Shown here: one piece after another, positions 27,178-35,786 of the stretch
Position numbering within the stretch: the stretch's first letter is position 1
How the letters are laid out: every line of letters begins with the position of its first letter
Origin: DATFDN01 sp963756495
GTDB taxonomy: Bacteria; Pseudomonadota; Alphaproteobacteria; Acetobacterales; Acetobacteraceae
Direction: 5' to 3'
Length of the DNA stretch: 64,000 nt
Assembly (NCBI GenBank): GCA_963756495.1
Contig: CAVWNS010000014.1
Span: 1-64,000, forward strand
Program-made: the position numbers and the translations under genes
Notes under the pieces: generated by a model
What the model was told of the DNA's origin: nothing
The model's input: only the letters and a program-made list of their open reading frames with translations
The model's database searches: none

Positions 27178-27597
27178 TCAGCCCTGGTCGCCGGTTGCCG
27201 CACGACCGCGCTTGAGCCGGGCGCGGTGCGCCTTGCCCTCCCGCCGGCGCCGGCGGGAGGCGCCGCTCGGCTTGGTCGGAACGCGCTTGCGCGGGGGCGC
27301 CTCGGCGCGCCGGATCAGCGCGATGAGCATCTCCAGCGCCGCCGCGCGGTTCCGCTCCTGCGTGCGATGGCGCTGGGCGGTGATCAGCAACACGCCGTCT
27401 TGCGTCAGGCGCTTGCCGGCGAGCCGCTGCAGGCGCTTGCGCACGGCTTCCGGCAGCCCGGACGCACCGAGATCGAAGCGGAGCTGTACCGCAGTCGCGA
27501 CCTTGTTGACGTTCTGCCCGCCGGGGCCGGACGCGCGGACGAAACTCTCAGTGACGGCCCGCTCGTCGATCGCCAGGGCGTCGCTGACGTGGATCAT
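27178..27597 (-). CDS. arfB: Ribosome-rescue peptidyl-tRNA hydrolase ArfB
   Basis: The 139-residue protein is a class I release factor-like peptidyl-tRNA hydrolase that frees ribosomes stalled on messages without a stop codon. It has the catalytic GGQ in FVRASGPGGQNVNKVAT and the ITAQRHRTQERNRAAALE segment. The C-terminal tail is basic (many Arg and Lys, e.g. KRVPTKPSGASRRRRREGK), as needed to thread the empty mRNA channel. It lacks the codon-recognition domain of true release factors. It lies just upstream of the acyl-CoA dehydrogenase operon on the same strand but is not functionally related to it. Confidence 0.92.
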   Translation of the reverse strand: MIHVSDALAIDERAVTESFVRASGPGGQNVNKVATAVQLRFDLGASGLPEAVRKRLQRLAGKRLTQDGVLLITAQRHRTQERNRAAALEMLIALIRRAEAPPRKRVPTKPSGASRRRRREGKAHRARLKRGRAATGDQG

Positions 27598-27740
27598 GGC
27601 TCGTTTAGACCGAGGTTCGCGAGCAACGCCAGCGAAACAAGGGCCAGCTAGCGGGGATCACAAGCCCACGATTCGCCGTCAGGTCGGTTGCGCCGGCCAC
27701 CTGACCGATCCATGCCAGTGCATCGTCAAGGGGTGACGCC

Positions 27741-29228
27741 ATGAAACTGCTCTGCGTGCATCCGGGGCCGCTGATGTACACGCGCGTGTTCCTGACCTTG
27801 GAGCCGCTAGGCCTTGAGCTTGTCGCCGCGGCGGCGCTGCGCGACGGGCATGACGTGCGCCTGCTTGATCTCCAGGTGGAGAGCCACGCCGACTACTTCG
27901 CCGAGCTTGCCGCCTTCCATCCCGACGTAGTCGCGTTCTCCTGCAATTACCTCGCGAATGTGCCGGAGATCGTTGACCTCGCAACGCAGACGAAGCGGCG
28001 CCTGCCACACTCCCACGTTACGGTTGGCGGCCACAGCGTCTCCTTCACGGCCCGCACGATGCTAGAGCACGCCGGGGGTGCCATCAATTGCGTGCTGCGC
28101 GGCGAGGGCGAAGCGGTGCTTCCCGTGTATCTGTCCGCCTTGTCCCAGGGCCGTGACATCGGCCGCGTGCCGGGCGCGGTCACTCTCGCGGGCGAGGGCC
28201 CGCCGCCGGTATTCGTGGACGACCTCGACGCGCTGCAGCCGGCACGCCACCTGCTGCGGCACCGGCGCAAGTACTTCATCGGCACGCTGGACCCCTGCGC
28301 GTCCATCGAATTCTCGCGCGGCTGTCCGTGGGATTGCGCATTTTGCAGCGCCTGGACCTTCTATGGCCGCAGCTATCGGCTCCGTAGCCCCGAGCGCATC
28401 GCGGAGGACATGGCGGCGATCCGCGAGCCAGGCGTGTTCATCGTCGATGATGTCGCCTTCGTGCGCGAGGAGCATGGCATGGCGATCGCCGATGCGATCG
28501 AGCGGCGCGGCATTCGCAAGACTTACTATCTGGAGACCCGCGCCGACGTGCTGCTCCGCCACAAGGAGGTGTTTGCCCGCTGGCAACGCCTGGGCCTCAA
28601 GTTGATGTTCCTGGGCCTGGAGGCGATCGATGAGGAGGGCCTGAAGAAGTTCCGCAAGCGCTCGATGCTCGGCCAGAACTTCGAGGCGCTGGACTACGCG
28701 CGGTCGCTCGGCATCAACGTCGCCATCAACATCATTGCTGATCCCGACTGGGACCATGCTCGTTTCGCAACGGTACGCCAATGGTGCCTGGAAATCCCGC
28801 ATGTCGTGAACATCAGCGTCAACACGCCCTACCCAGGGACCGAGACCTGGGTGACAGAGGCGCGCCGGCTGACCTCGCGCGATTACAGATTGTTCGATAT
28901 CCAGCACTGCGTGCTGCCGACGAAGCTGCCGCTGGCCGAGTTCTACCGCGAACTGGTGACGACGCAGCAGGTGCTCAATCGCAAGCATCTGGGTCTGCGG
29001 ACGCTATGGGAGGCCGCGCCGGTGTTCGCGCGCCTGCTCGCGCGCGGACAGACCAACTTCATTCGCAGCATGTTCGCGTTCAGGAAGATCTACAACGCCG
29101 AGGCCCTGCTGGCCGACCATGTCCGTCCGGTGGCCTACGAACTGCCGGAACCGGCGCCGGCCCGTGCGGTGCGGGATCGTGCCGAGCTGTATGTCCACGC
29201 GGCGCCAGCGCGGGCGCGCAGCGCGTAA
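27741..29228 (+). CDS. hpnR: B12-binding radical SAM protein, hopanoid C-3 methylase-like
   Basis: The 495-residue protein has an N-terminal cobalamin-binding domain (residues 1 to about 150, with LEPLGLELVAAAALRDGH and FSCNYLANVPEIVDL) and a radical SAM core whose cluster cysteines are C195, C199 and C202 in CPWDCAFC. This arrangement and the exact N-terminal wording match, as I remember them, HpnR proteins that methylate hopanoids at C-3, a reaction known from methanotrophs and acetic acid bacteria. The start follows AAGGGGTGACGCC. The next genes are amidohydrolases, not hopanoid genes, but an hpnL-like gene lies 15 kb away. Another B12-radical SAM methylase is the alternative. Confidence 0.78.
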   Translation: MKLLCVHPGPLMYTRVFLTLEPLGLELVAAAALRDGHDVRLLDLQVESHADYFAELAAFHPDVVAFSCNYLANVPEIVDLATQTKRRLPHSHVTVGGHSVSFTARTMLEHAGGAINCVLRGEGEAVLPVYLSALSQGRDIGRVPGAVTLAGEGPPPVFVDDLDALQPARHLLRHRRKYFIGTLDPCASIEFSRGCPWDCAFCSAWTFYGRSYRLRSPERIAEDMAAIREPGVFIVDDVAFVREEHGMAIADAIERRGIRKTYYLETRADVLLRHKEVFARWQRLGLKLMFLGLEAIDEEGLKKFRKRSMLGQNFEALDYARSLGINVAINIIADPDWDHARFATVRQWCLEIPHVVNISVNTPYPGTETWVTEARRLTSRDYRLFDIQHCVLPTKLPLAEFYRELVTTQQVLNRKHLGLRTLWEAAPVFARLLARGQTNFIRSMFAFRKIYNAEALLADHVRPVAYELPEPAPARAVRDRAELYVHAAPARARSA

Positions 29229-29292
29229 GACTTGCCTGAAACCGGTGCGCGTGCCACCTGTTCATTATCCGACCCTAGGTGCGCCTGAAGAC

Positions 29293-30357
29293 ATGCTGGC
29301 CCAAGGCCCGATTGACTGCGACCTCCACCCGACCGTTCCCGACATGGACGCCTTGATGCCCTACCTGGGCGATGTATGGCGCGAGAGTGCGGTGCGCCGA
29401 GGGTTCGAGCCGCTCGTCCCGATCTCCTATCCGACCGTCAACCCGCTCTCCGTGCGCGCCGACTGGCGGAATGCCGACGGACGAGGCGCCACGGACGCGG
29501 CGGAGCTGGGTCGCCAGGCACTGGACCCGTTCGGCACACGAGCCGCGATCCTCAATTGCCTGTATGGCGCCCCGCTGCCGTTCAGCGACGACCTGGCTGG
29601 CGCGTTCTCTCGCGCCGTCAACAATTGGATCGTCGCGGAGTGGCTGGACCGCGACCCCCGCCTGCGGGCCGCGATCGTCGTCCCCCAGCTCAACGCCGAG
29701 CACGCGGTGGACGAGATCGAGCGCCGCGCCGCCGACCCGCGCTTCGTGCAGGTGCTACTGCTGGTCTCGGGGGAGCTGCCGCTGGGCCGCCGCCAGAACT
29801 GGCCGATCTTCGCCGCCGCCGAACGCCACGGCCTGCCGGTCGGCATCCACGCCGGCAGCACGTATCGCCACCCGGTCACCCCCGTCGGCTGGCCTTCCAC
29901 CTATCTTGAGGACTACGTCAACCAGGCGTCCGCTTTCGCCTCGGTGCTGACCAGTCTGGTCGCCGAGGGCGTGTTCGCCAAGTTTCCCGACCTGACCGTA
30001 GTGCTGATCGAATCCGGCCTGTCCTGGGTGCCTGCGCATCTATGGCGCCTGACCAAGTTCTGGAAGGGCTTGCGCAGCGAGGTGCCCTGGGTGAGCGATC
30101 CGCCCACGACGATCGTGCGCGAACGCGTACGGATCACCGTGCAGCCGATGGACGCGCCGGACGATCCCGCGTTGCTGACGCGCCTCATGGACCATCTCGG
30201 CTCGGACGAGATGGTGCTGTTCGCGACCGACTACCCGCACTGGCAGTTCGAGGGCGCCGACGCCCTGCCGCCCGGCCTCGATCCCGGCCTCGCGCGGAAG
30301 ATCATGATCGACAACCCGCTTCGCACCTACACTCGGTTGAAGGAGACCGTGGCATGA
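29293..30357 (+). CDS. Amidohydrolase family 2 (ACMSD-like) protein
   Basis: The 354-residue protein is a metal-dependent TIM-barrel hydrolase or decarboxylase of the amidohydrolase-2 group. Metal ligands are suggested by IDCDLHP at the start, HAGSTYRHP in the middle and FATDYPHWQFEG near the end. The start at 29293 places DCDLHP at residue 8, as in relatives; the frame runs open upstream with no better match. It overlaps the next gene, a paralogue, by four bases (ATGA). The reaction cannot be named from sequence. Confidence 0.85.
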   Translation: MLAQGPIDCDLHPTVPDMDALMPYLGDVWRESAVRRGFEPLVPISYPTVNPLSVRADWRNADGRGATDAAELGRQALDPFGTRAAILNCLYGAPLPFSDDLAGAFSRAVNNWIVAEWLDRDPRLRAAIVVPQLNAEHAVDEIERRAADPRFVQVLLLVSGELPLGRRQNWPIFAAAERHGLPVGIHAGSTYRHPVTPVGWPSTYLEDYVNQASAFASVLTSLVAEGVFAKFPDLTVVLIESGLSWVPAHLWRLTKFWKGLRSEVPWVSDPPTTIVRERVRITVQPMDAPDDPALLTRLMDHLGSDEMVLFATDYPHWQFEGADALPPGLDPGLARKIMIDNPLRTYTRLKETVA

Positions 30358-31463
30358 ACGTCGCCGTTACCGCCCGTCCAGCGCCGCAGGCCCAGCGCGC
30401 CTCTCGCCTCGCCATCGCCGATTGCGATATCCACCCGCGCCTCGCCTCGGTGAAGCAGCTCAATCCGTGGCTCTCGCGTCGCTGGCAGGAGCACGTCTCT
30501 TCTTTCGGGATCACCTATCGCCAACCCTGGGAGCAGGGGCCGGCCTATCCTAAGGCGCAGCCGCAGGCCTCTCGGCGCGACGCGTGGGTGCCGGATGGAC
30601 GCCCGCCGGGCAGCGATCTCGCCTTCATGGCCGAGCAGCATCTTGATCCCAACAATGTCGCCCTCGGCATCCTCAACCCGCTCAGCACCGGTCAGGGCGC
30701 GCAAAACGCGGACCTGTCGGCGGCTTTGTGCCACGCCACCAATCACTGGCAGATCGAGGAGTGGACGTCGCGCGACTCCCGCCTGCGGGCCTCCATCGTC
30801 GTCCCGTACGAGGATGGCGTCGCGGCGGCCAAGGAGATCGAGCGCTGGGCGGGCAACGAGCACTTCGCCCAGGTGCTGCTGCTCAGCCGCACGGCCGAGC
30901 CGCTCGGCCAACGTCGCTACTGGCCGATCTATGAGGCCGCCGCCGCCGCTGGCCTGCCGGTCGCCGTCCACGCTTTCGGCTATGGCGGCTGGCCGATCAC
31001 GGCGGGCGGCTGGGGCTCCTATTACATCGAGGAGATGGTCGGCCACGCCCAGGCCTCGGAGGCGGTGGTGACCAGCTTCGTCACCGAGGGAGTGTTCGCC
31101 CGCATCCCCGCCCTGAAGCTGGTGATGGTCGAGGGCGGATCGAGCTGGGCCGCCGCGCTCGCCTGGCGCATGGACAAGCATTGGAAGAAGCTCCGTCACG
31201 AGGTCCCGGACCTGACGATGGCGCCGTCCGAGTACATGCGCCGCAGCGTCTGGTACACCACCCAGCCGGTCGAAGAGCCGGAGCCGCGCCAGCAGCTCGC
31301 CGAGGCGATGGAGTGGATCGGCTGGGACCGGATTCTGTTCGCCACCGACTACCCGCATTGGGACTTCGACGATCCGGCCCAGGCGTTGCCCGTCCGGCTG
31401 ACGGACGCGCAGCGGCGGGCGCTGTTCATCGAGAACGCCAAGGCGGTGTACGGCGCGACCTGA
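30354..31463 (+). CDS. Amidohydrolase family 2 (ACMSD-like) protein, paralogue
   Basis: The 369-residue protein is a relative of its upstream neighbour, with IADCDIHPRL, HAFGYGGWPI and FATDYPHWDFDDP as likely metal-binding parts. Its insertion before the barrel (EQGPAYPKAQPQASRRD) is absent from the first copy. Overlap by four bases implies translation together and perhaps a mixed oligomer or two successive steps. An aminotransferase follows after 45 bases. Confidence 0.86.
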   Translation: MNVAVTARPAPQAQRASRLAIADCDIHPRLASVKQLNPWLSRRWQEHVSSFGITYRQPWEQGPAYPKAQPQASRRDAWVPDGRPPGSDLAFMAEQHLDPNNVALGILNPLSTGQGAQNADLSAALCHATNHWQIEEWTSRDSRLRASIVVPYEDGVAAAKEIERWAGNEHFAQVLLLSRTAEPLGQRRYWPIYEAAAAAGLPVAVHAFGYGGWPITAGGWGSYYIEEMVGHAQASEAVVTSFVTEGVFARIPALKLVMVEGGSSWAAALAWRMDKHWKKLRHEVPDLTMAPSEYMRRSVWYTTQPVEEPEPRQQLAEAMEWIGWDRILFATDYPHWDFDDPAQALPVRLTDAQRRALFIENAKAVYGAT

Positions 31464-31508
31464 CGAAATTCGTCTCGAAACCGGCGCGTTCGCGGATTAG
31501 ATAGGACC

Positions 31509-32657
31509 ATGTCCGATCTGATCCGCATCCCCGGCTCGCGAATCGTCGAGGTCAGCCGCCTCGCATTCGGGTTGCCCGACATCGACTTCCTGTGCTTCGG
31601 CGAATCCGACCAGCCAAGTCCGCCCGTTGCGCACGACGCGGCGATCGCCTCCTTAGCTGCTGGGGAGACGCGTTACTCCGATGTCCGGGGCCTGCCGGAA
31701 CTCCGCCACGCGCTGGCCGACTACCTGACCGGCTTGCATGCCCGGCCGGTGACCGAGGACCGGGTGCAGCTGACTGCGTCCGGCATGACGGCCGTCACGG
31801 TCGCGCTTAGTGCCGTTCTGCGGCCTGGCGATCGCATCGTCATGCCCATGCCGCTCTGGCCCAACCTGCCCAACGCGGCGCGACTGCGCGGAGCGACACT
31901 CGATGAGATCGCGCTGGAGCCGGTCGAAGACGGGTTCCGCCTCGACCTCGACCGGCTGGGCGCCAAACTGCCCGGCGCGCGGGCGCTGGTGCTGAACACG
32001 CCGAACAACCCGACCGGCTGGACCGCGACATCCGAGGAACTGACGGCAACCCTCGCCCTGTGCCGGCAGCACGGCGTTTGGCTCATCTCCGACGAGGTGT
32101 ATTCGCGGCTGGTCTATGGCGATTCGGCAGCGGCGCCCTCGCTGCTCGATGTCGCCGACCCGGACGATCGCGTGATTGTCTGCAACAGTTTTTCCAAGAC
32201 CTGGATCATGACCGGCTGGCGTCTCGGCTGGATGGTGCTGCCCATCGGCGCGCGGGAAGCGGTGTCGGAGATCGTGGAGGTGACCCACTCGGGCGTGGCT
32301 CCTTTCATCCAGCGCGCCGGGCTCGCGGCGCTGCGCGACCCGGACGGCGTCGAACGGTTCCGGGCACACTGCACGCGCGGGCGGACCCTGGTCGCCGCGG
32401 CGCTCGCCGGACTGAACGGGGTGCGCTTCACACCACCGCAGGGCGCGTTCTACGCGTTCATCGGCGTGGAGGGCGTGAGCGATAGCGTGTCCCTGGCCAA
32501 GCGGCTGGTCGTTGATCACGGCGTCGCGGTCGCGCCTGGTGCGGCGTTCGGGGAGGCTGGCGAAGGCCATTTGCGTCTCTGCTTTGCCCACTCAGAGCCG
32601 ACCTTGCTACGCGCGATGGATCGCTTGCGGACGGGCTTGCGAGCCGCACCTGCGTGA
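31509..32657 (+). CDS. Class I PLP-dependent aminotransferase
   Basis: The 382-residue enzyme is a fold-type I aminotransferase moving an amino group between an amino acid and a 2-oxo acid in the cytoplasm. It has NTPNNPTGW, the PLP-ring aspartate D195 in SDEVYSR and the PLP lysine K230 in NSFSKTWIMTGWRLGW. The opening region FCFGESDQPSP resembles the aspartate/aromatic aminotransferase group. Its place after two amidohydrolases suggests a role in breakdown of an amino-containing compound, which is inference. Confidence 0.9.
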   Translation: MSDLIRIPGSRIVEVSRLAFGLPDIDFLCFGESDQPSPPVAHDAAIASLAAGETRYSDVRGLPELRHALADYLTGLHARPVTEDRVQLTASGMTAVTVALSAVLRPGDRIVMPMPLWPNLPNAARLRGATLDEIALEPVEDGFRLDLDRLGAKLPGARALVLNTPNNPTGWTATSEELTATLALCRQHGVWLISDEVYSRLVYGDSAAAPSLLDVADPDDRVIVCNSFSKTWIMTGWRLGWMVLPIGAREAVSEIVEVTHSGVAPFIQRAGLAALRDPDGVERFRAHCTRGRTLVAAALAGLNGVRFTPPQGAFYAFIGVEGVSDSVSLAKRLVVDHGVAVAPGAAFGEAGEGHLRLCFAHSEPTLLRAMDRLRTGLRAAPA

Positions 32658-32825
32658 GCGCAGGGGCACCGCGATGATGAAGAGGGTGCCTGATGGCCAG
32701 CAAGGGTGATCTGTTTTTCCGCGAATGCGTCTCGATTTCGAGGCGGGCCGCCTCCGAGAATTTCGTTGATCAATCGAAAAATTTCCCTTAGCGTTCTCTC
32801 ACTTCCGTGAGCATTGGGAAAAGCT
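32658..32825. other. AT-richer intergenic region before the Hint protein
   Basis: This 168-base gap is clearly richer in A and T than its surroundings, mainly between 32705 and 32810, and probably carries the promoter of the surface-protein gene. No exact -35/-10 pair or operator could be assigned. A small inverted repeat (CTCG-ATTT-CGAG, near 32731-32742) may help end the aminotransferase transcript. Confidence 0.35.
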
Positions 32826-34580
32826 ATGGCAACGACGTCATCCTTTCAGTATGTGTCCCATTCGGCGGCTCCGGGGAGCAAGAGCTTCGGCTGGAGCCAG
32901 TCCGCGAACTGGTCGAGCGGCGCCGTCCCAAGCGGGACCACGGCGAACCTCGCCATCCCCGTGGCCCCGGCCGGATCGTCGGACATCACGTACGACGACA
33001 TCCCGTCACTCACGGTCGCGACCCTGAGCGGCTCGTCGGCGCTGGAGATCGGGAACAACGACCAGCTGACCGTCGGCAAGATCGCGCTGAACGGGACGAT
33101 CAAGATCGATGCCGGAGCGGAGCTGTTCGAGTCAGGCGGCGGAAGCGGGCCCTATTTCACCCTCAACGGTGCGGGCTCCATACTGGAGCTGACCAGTTCA
33201 CCGGGCGGCTACGTGACGTTCGGCGCCGGTGCAGCCGGAGCAGGATTTTATATCAACACCGCGAAGTTCGGCGGAACCGACGCTGAGCAGATCACGGGTT
33301 TCGCCGGCAGCGACAACATCTACATCGAGGAGCAGTCCTGGGGCACGACGGAAAGCCACCCGTTGACCGCCACCTACACTCCCGGCCAGACCGGGGCGTA
33401 CGGGACTCTCGCGATCATGGACGGCAGCACGCTGGTCTACAAATTCTCGAACTTCGCGGGCAGCGCCGCCAGCACGTACGCGGTGACCGAGCGCGTGGTA
33501 ACCGATCCTGGTACCGGTGCGGCGAGCACCTCCATGGTTGACGTGTCCGTGTGTTTCGCCGACGGCACGCGCATCGCGACGCCGGAAGGGGAACGCGCGG
33601 TCGAGAGCCTGTGCGCAGGCGATCTTGTCGTTACCGCCGAGAATGGCACGTATCGGTCACGGCCCGTTCGCTGGGTCGGGCATCGCCGGGTCGATCTCGC
33701 GGCACATCCTCGCCCCGAGCTTGCCGCGCCGATCCGCTTCCACGCGGGCGCGCTCGGCGAGGGTTTGCCGAAACGCGACCTGCTGGTCTCCCCCGACCAT
33801 GCGTTGCTGATCGACGGCAAACTCGTCCCGGCGAAGCTTCTCATCAACGCCATGACGGTCGTTCAGGAGCGGCACCGGCCCGCCGTCACCTACTTCCACG
33901 TCGAACTCGATGAGCACGCGATCCTGCTGGCCGAGGGTGCGGCAACCGAGAGCTATCTCGATACGGGCAATCGCGGGTTCTTCGCCAATAGCGAAGCGCC
34001 TCTGGTGCTGCACCCCGACCTGAGCACGTCCGTTGCCAGCGTGGTCGCTCCCTGTGCCCCCTTCGCACGCTCGGAGGCCGAGGTGGAGCCGATCTGGCGC
34101 ACCCTGGCCGAGCGCGCACGAAGCCTCGGGTACGTCGACGCGCCCCAAACCACGACGCAAGATCCCGACCTGCATCTGCTTGCCGACGGCAAGACCGTGC
34201 GCCCCCAGTTCCGGGCAGCCGGCCGCTTCCTGTTCGTGCTCCCCGCCGGCACCACCTCGCTCCGACTCGCCTCTCGCAGCTTCGTGCCCGCCGATCTGCG
34301 CCCATGCACCGATGACTGGCGTCGATTGGGCGTCGCCGTCGCGTCGATCGCCCTGTACGCAGGCGAGAATGTGACCGAGATCGCCGCCGACGACCCGGCC
34401 CTGGTGCGCGGATGGCACGCGCCGGAGCGATTTGACGGCGAGACCTGGCGCTGGACCGACGGCGAGGCCGACCTGCCGTCGGTCGGCGGCGTTGCGGGAA
34501 TCCTGGAGGTGCGCCTGCACGCGGCCGGTACCTACATCCTCGCGGCGGCCTCCGCGCAGGCCACAAGTCTGGCGGCCTGA
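32826..34580 (+). CDS. Surface protein with C-terminal Hint (hedgehog/intein) domain
   Basis: The 584-residue protein has an N-terminal beta-strand module (SQSANWSSGAVPSGTTANLAI) shared with the protein at 18.4 kb and a Gly/Thr/Ser-rich middle. A Hint_2-type domain starts at Cys243 in VCFADGTRIATPEGERAV and holds the block LLVSPDHALLIDGKLVPAK. Hint domains cut or splice proteins by attack of that cysteine on the preceding bond, so the first 242 residues could be released or attached to something. A further 200 residues follow the domain, which is unusual for a terminal hedgehog-type module. ATG at 32826 is chosen over the weak TTG at 32814. A hairpin lies right after the stop. Confidence 0.85.
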   Translation: MATTSSFQYVSHSAAPGSKSFGWSQSANWSSGAVPSGTTANLAIPVAPAGSSDITYDDIPSLTVATLSGSSALEIGNNDQLTVGKIALNGTIKIDAGAELFESGGGSGPYFTLNGAGSILELTSSPGGYVTFGAGAAGAGFYINTAKFGGTDAEQITGFAGSDNIYIEEQSWGTTESHPLTATYTPGQTGAYGTLAIMDGSTLVYKFSNFAGSAASTYAVTERVVTDPGTGAASTSMVDVSVCFADGTRIATPEGERAVESLCAGDLVVTAENGTYRSRPVRWVGHRRVDLAAHPRPELAAPIRFHAGALGEGLPKRDLLVSPDHALLIDGKLVPAKLLINAMTVVQERHRPAVTYFHVELDEHAILLAEGAATESYLDTGNRGFFANSEAPLVLHPDLSTSVASVVAPCAPFARSEAEVEPIWRTLAERARSLGYVDAPQTTTQDPDLHLLADGKTVRPQFRAAGRFLFVLPAGTTSLRLASRSFVPADLRPCTDDWRRLGVAVASIALYAGENVTEIAADDPALVRGWHAPERFDGETWRWTDGEADLPSVGGVAGILEVRLHAAGTYILAAASAQATSLAA

Positions 34581-34586
34581 CGATCC

Positions 34587-34614
34587 GTGGCGCGCGGGGC
34601 CTCTCGCGCGCCAC
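34587..34614 (+). terminator. Hairpin after the Hint-protein gene
   Basis: GTGGCGCGCG at 34587-34596 pairs perfectly with CGCGCGCCAC at 34605-34614, with an 8-base loop, starting 6 bases past the stop. No T run follows, so termination may be weak or Rho-assisted. Confidence 0.6.
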
Positions 34615-34674
34615 ATCCACCCGATATAATGTGACGTCCTACCGGGAACGCGGCAACGCGGACGGAGGATCGTC

Positions 34675-35781
34675 ATGCAATTCGGCTATTTCTCAATGCC
34701 GTCCCATCCACCCGAGCGAGGGCTGAAGGACGGCCACGACTGGGATCTCCAGACGCTGCGCTGGCTCGATGAGCTGGGCTACACCGAGGCTTGGATCGGC
34801 GAGCACCACACCGCGCCGTGGGAGCCGCATCCGGCACCCGATCTGCTGATCGCGCAGGCTCTGTTGCAGACCAGCCGCCTGCGCATCGGGCCGGGCGGCT
34901 TCCTGCTGCCCTATCACCATCCGGCCGAGCTTGCGAACCGGATCGCCATGCTGGACCATCTCTCACAGGGGCGCCTGAACTTCGGCGTCGCTGCCTCCGG
35001 CCTGCCGAGCGACTGGGCGATGTTCCACGTGGACGGCATGTCCGGCGTCAACCGCGACATGACGCGCGAGGCACTGGACATCATCCTGCGGCTGTGGCGC
35101 AGCGACGAAGCGTTCGACTTCCAGGGCAAGTACTGGAACGTCTCGAAGCCACCGGAAATGTTCGGCGTCCTCCGGCCCCACCTGCGCCCGCTGCAACGGC
35201 CGCACCCCCCGATCGGGGTGGCCGGGCTTTCGAAAAACTCCGACACGCTGAAGCTTGCCGGCGAGCATGGGTTCCTGCCACTCAGCCTCAACCTCAATCC
35301 CGCCTATGTGGGCAGCCATTGGCAGGCGGTGGAGGAAGGCGCCCGACGCAGCGGGCTCACGCCGCGCCGGTCCGACTGGCGACTGGTGCGCGAAATTTTC
35401 GTCGCCGAGACCGACGAGGAAGCGTGGCGTCTGTCGGTGGGCGGCATGATGGGCCGCATGATGCGGGAATACTTCCTGCCGCTGCTCGGCAATTTCGGCT
35501 TCCTCGAGTACCTGAAGCACGCGCCGGACGTGCCGGATTCCGACGTCACCCCGGAATACTGCGCCCGGCACAACTGGCTGATCGGCTCGCCAACCACCGT
35601 CGCCGGGAAGCTCGCGCGGGTGTACGACGAGGTCGGCGGGTTCGGGCAGGTCCTGGTGTTCGGCTTCGACTACGCCGCCAACCCCGAGGCGTGGCGAACC
35701 TCCCTCGGGATGCTGGCCGAGGAGGTGCTGCCCCATGTTGCGCATCTGGTGCCTGAGCGCGCGGAACTCGCGACCGCCTAA
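34675..35781 (+). CDS. LLM class flavin-dependent oxidoreductase
   Basis: The 368-residue luciferase-like enzyme has TEAWIGEHHTAPWEP, GPGGFLLPYHHPAELANRIAMLDHLSQGR and GVAASGLPSDW, typical of flavin-dependent alkanal monooxygenase-like proteins. GGAGG lies upstream of the ATG. It ends 5 bases before a class III aminotransferase gene, so both are read together. It is only distantly like the LLM protein at 21.5 kb. The substrate is unknown. Confidence 0.9.
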   Translation: MQFGYFSMPSHPPERGLKDGHDWDLQTLRWLDELGYTEAWIGEHHTAPWEPHPAPDLLIAQALLQTSRLRIGPGGFLLPYHHPAELANRIAMLDHLSQGRLNFGVAASGLPSDWAMFHVDGMSGVNRDMTREALDIILRLWRSDEAFDFQGKYWNVSKPPEMFGVLRPHLRPLQRPHPPIGVAGLSKNSDTLKLAGEHGFLPLSLNLNPAYVGSHWQAVEEGARRSGLTPRRSDWRLVREIFVAETDEEAWRLSVGGMMGRMMREYFLPLLGNFGFLEYLKHAPDVPDSDVTPEYCARHNWLIGSPTTVAGKLARVYDEVGGFGQVLVFGFDYAANPEAWRTSLGMLAEEVLPHVAHLVPERAELATA

Positions 35782-35786
35782 GCGCG

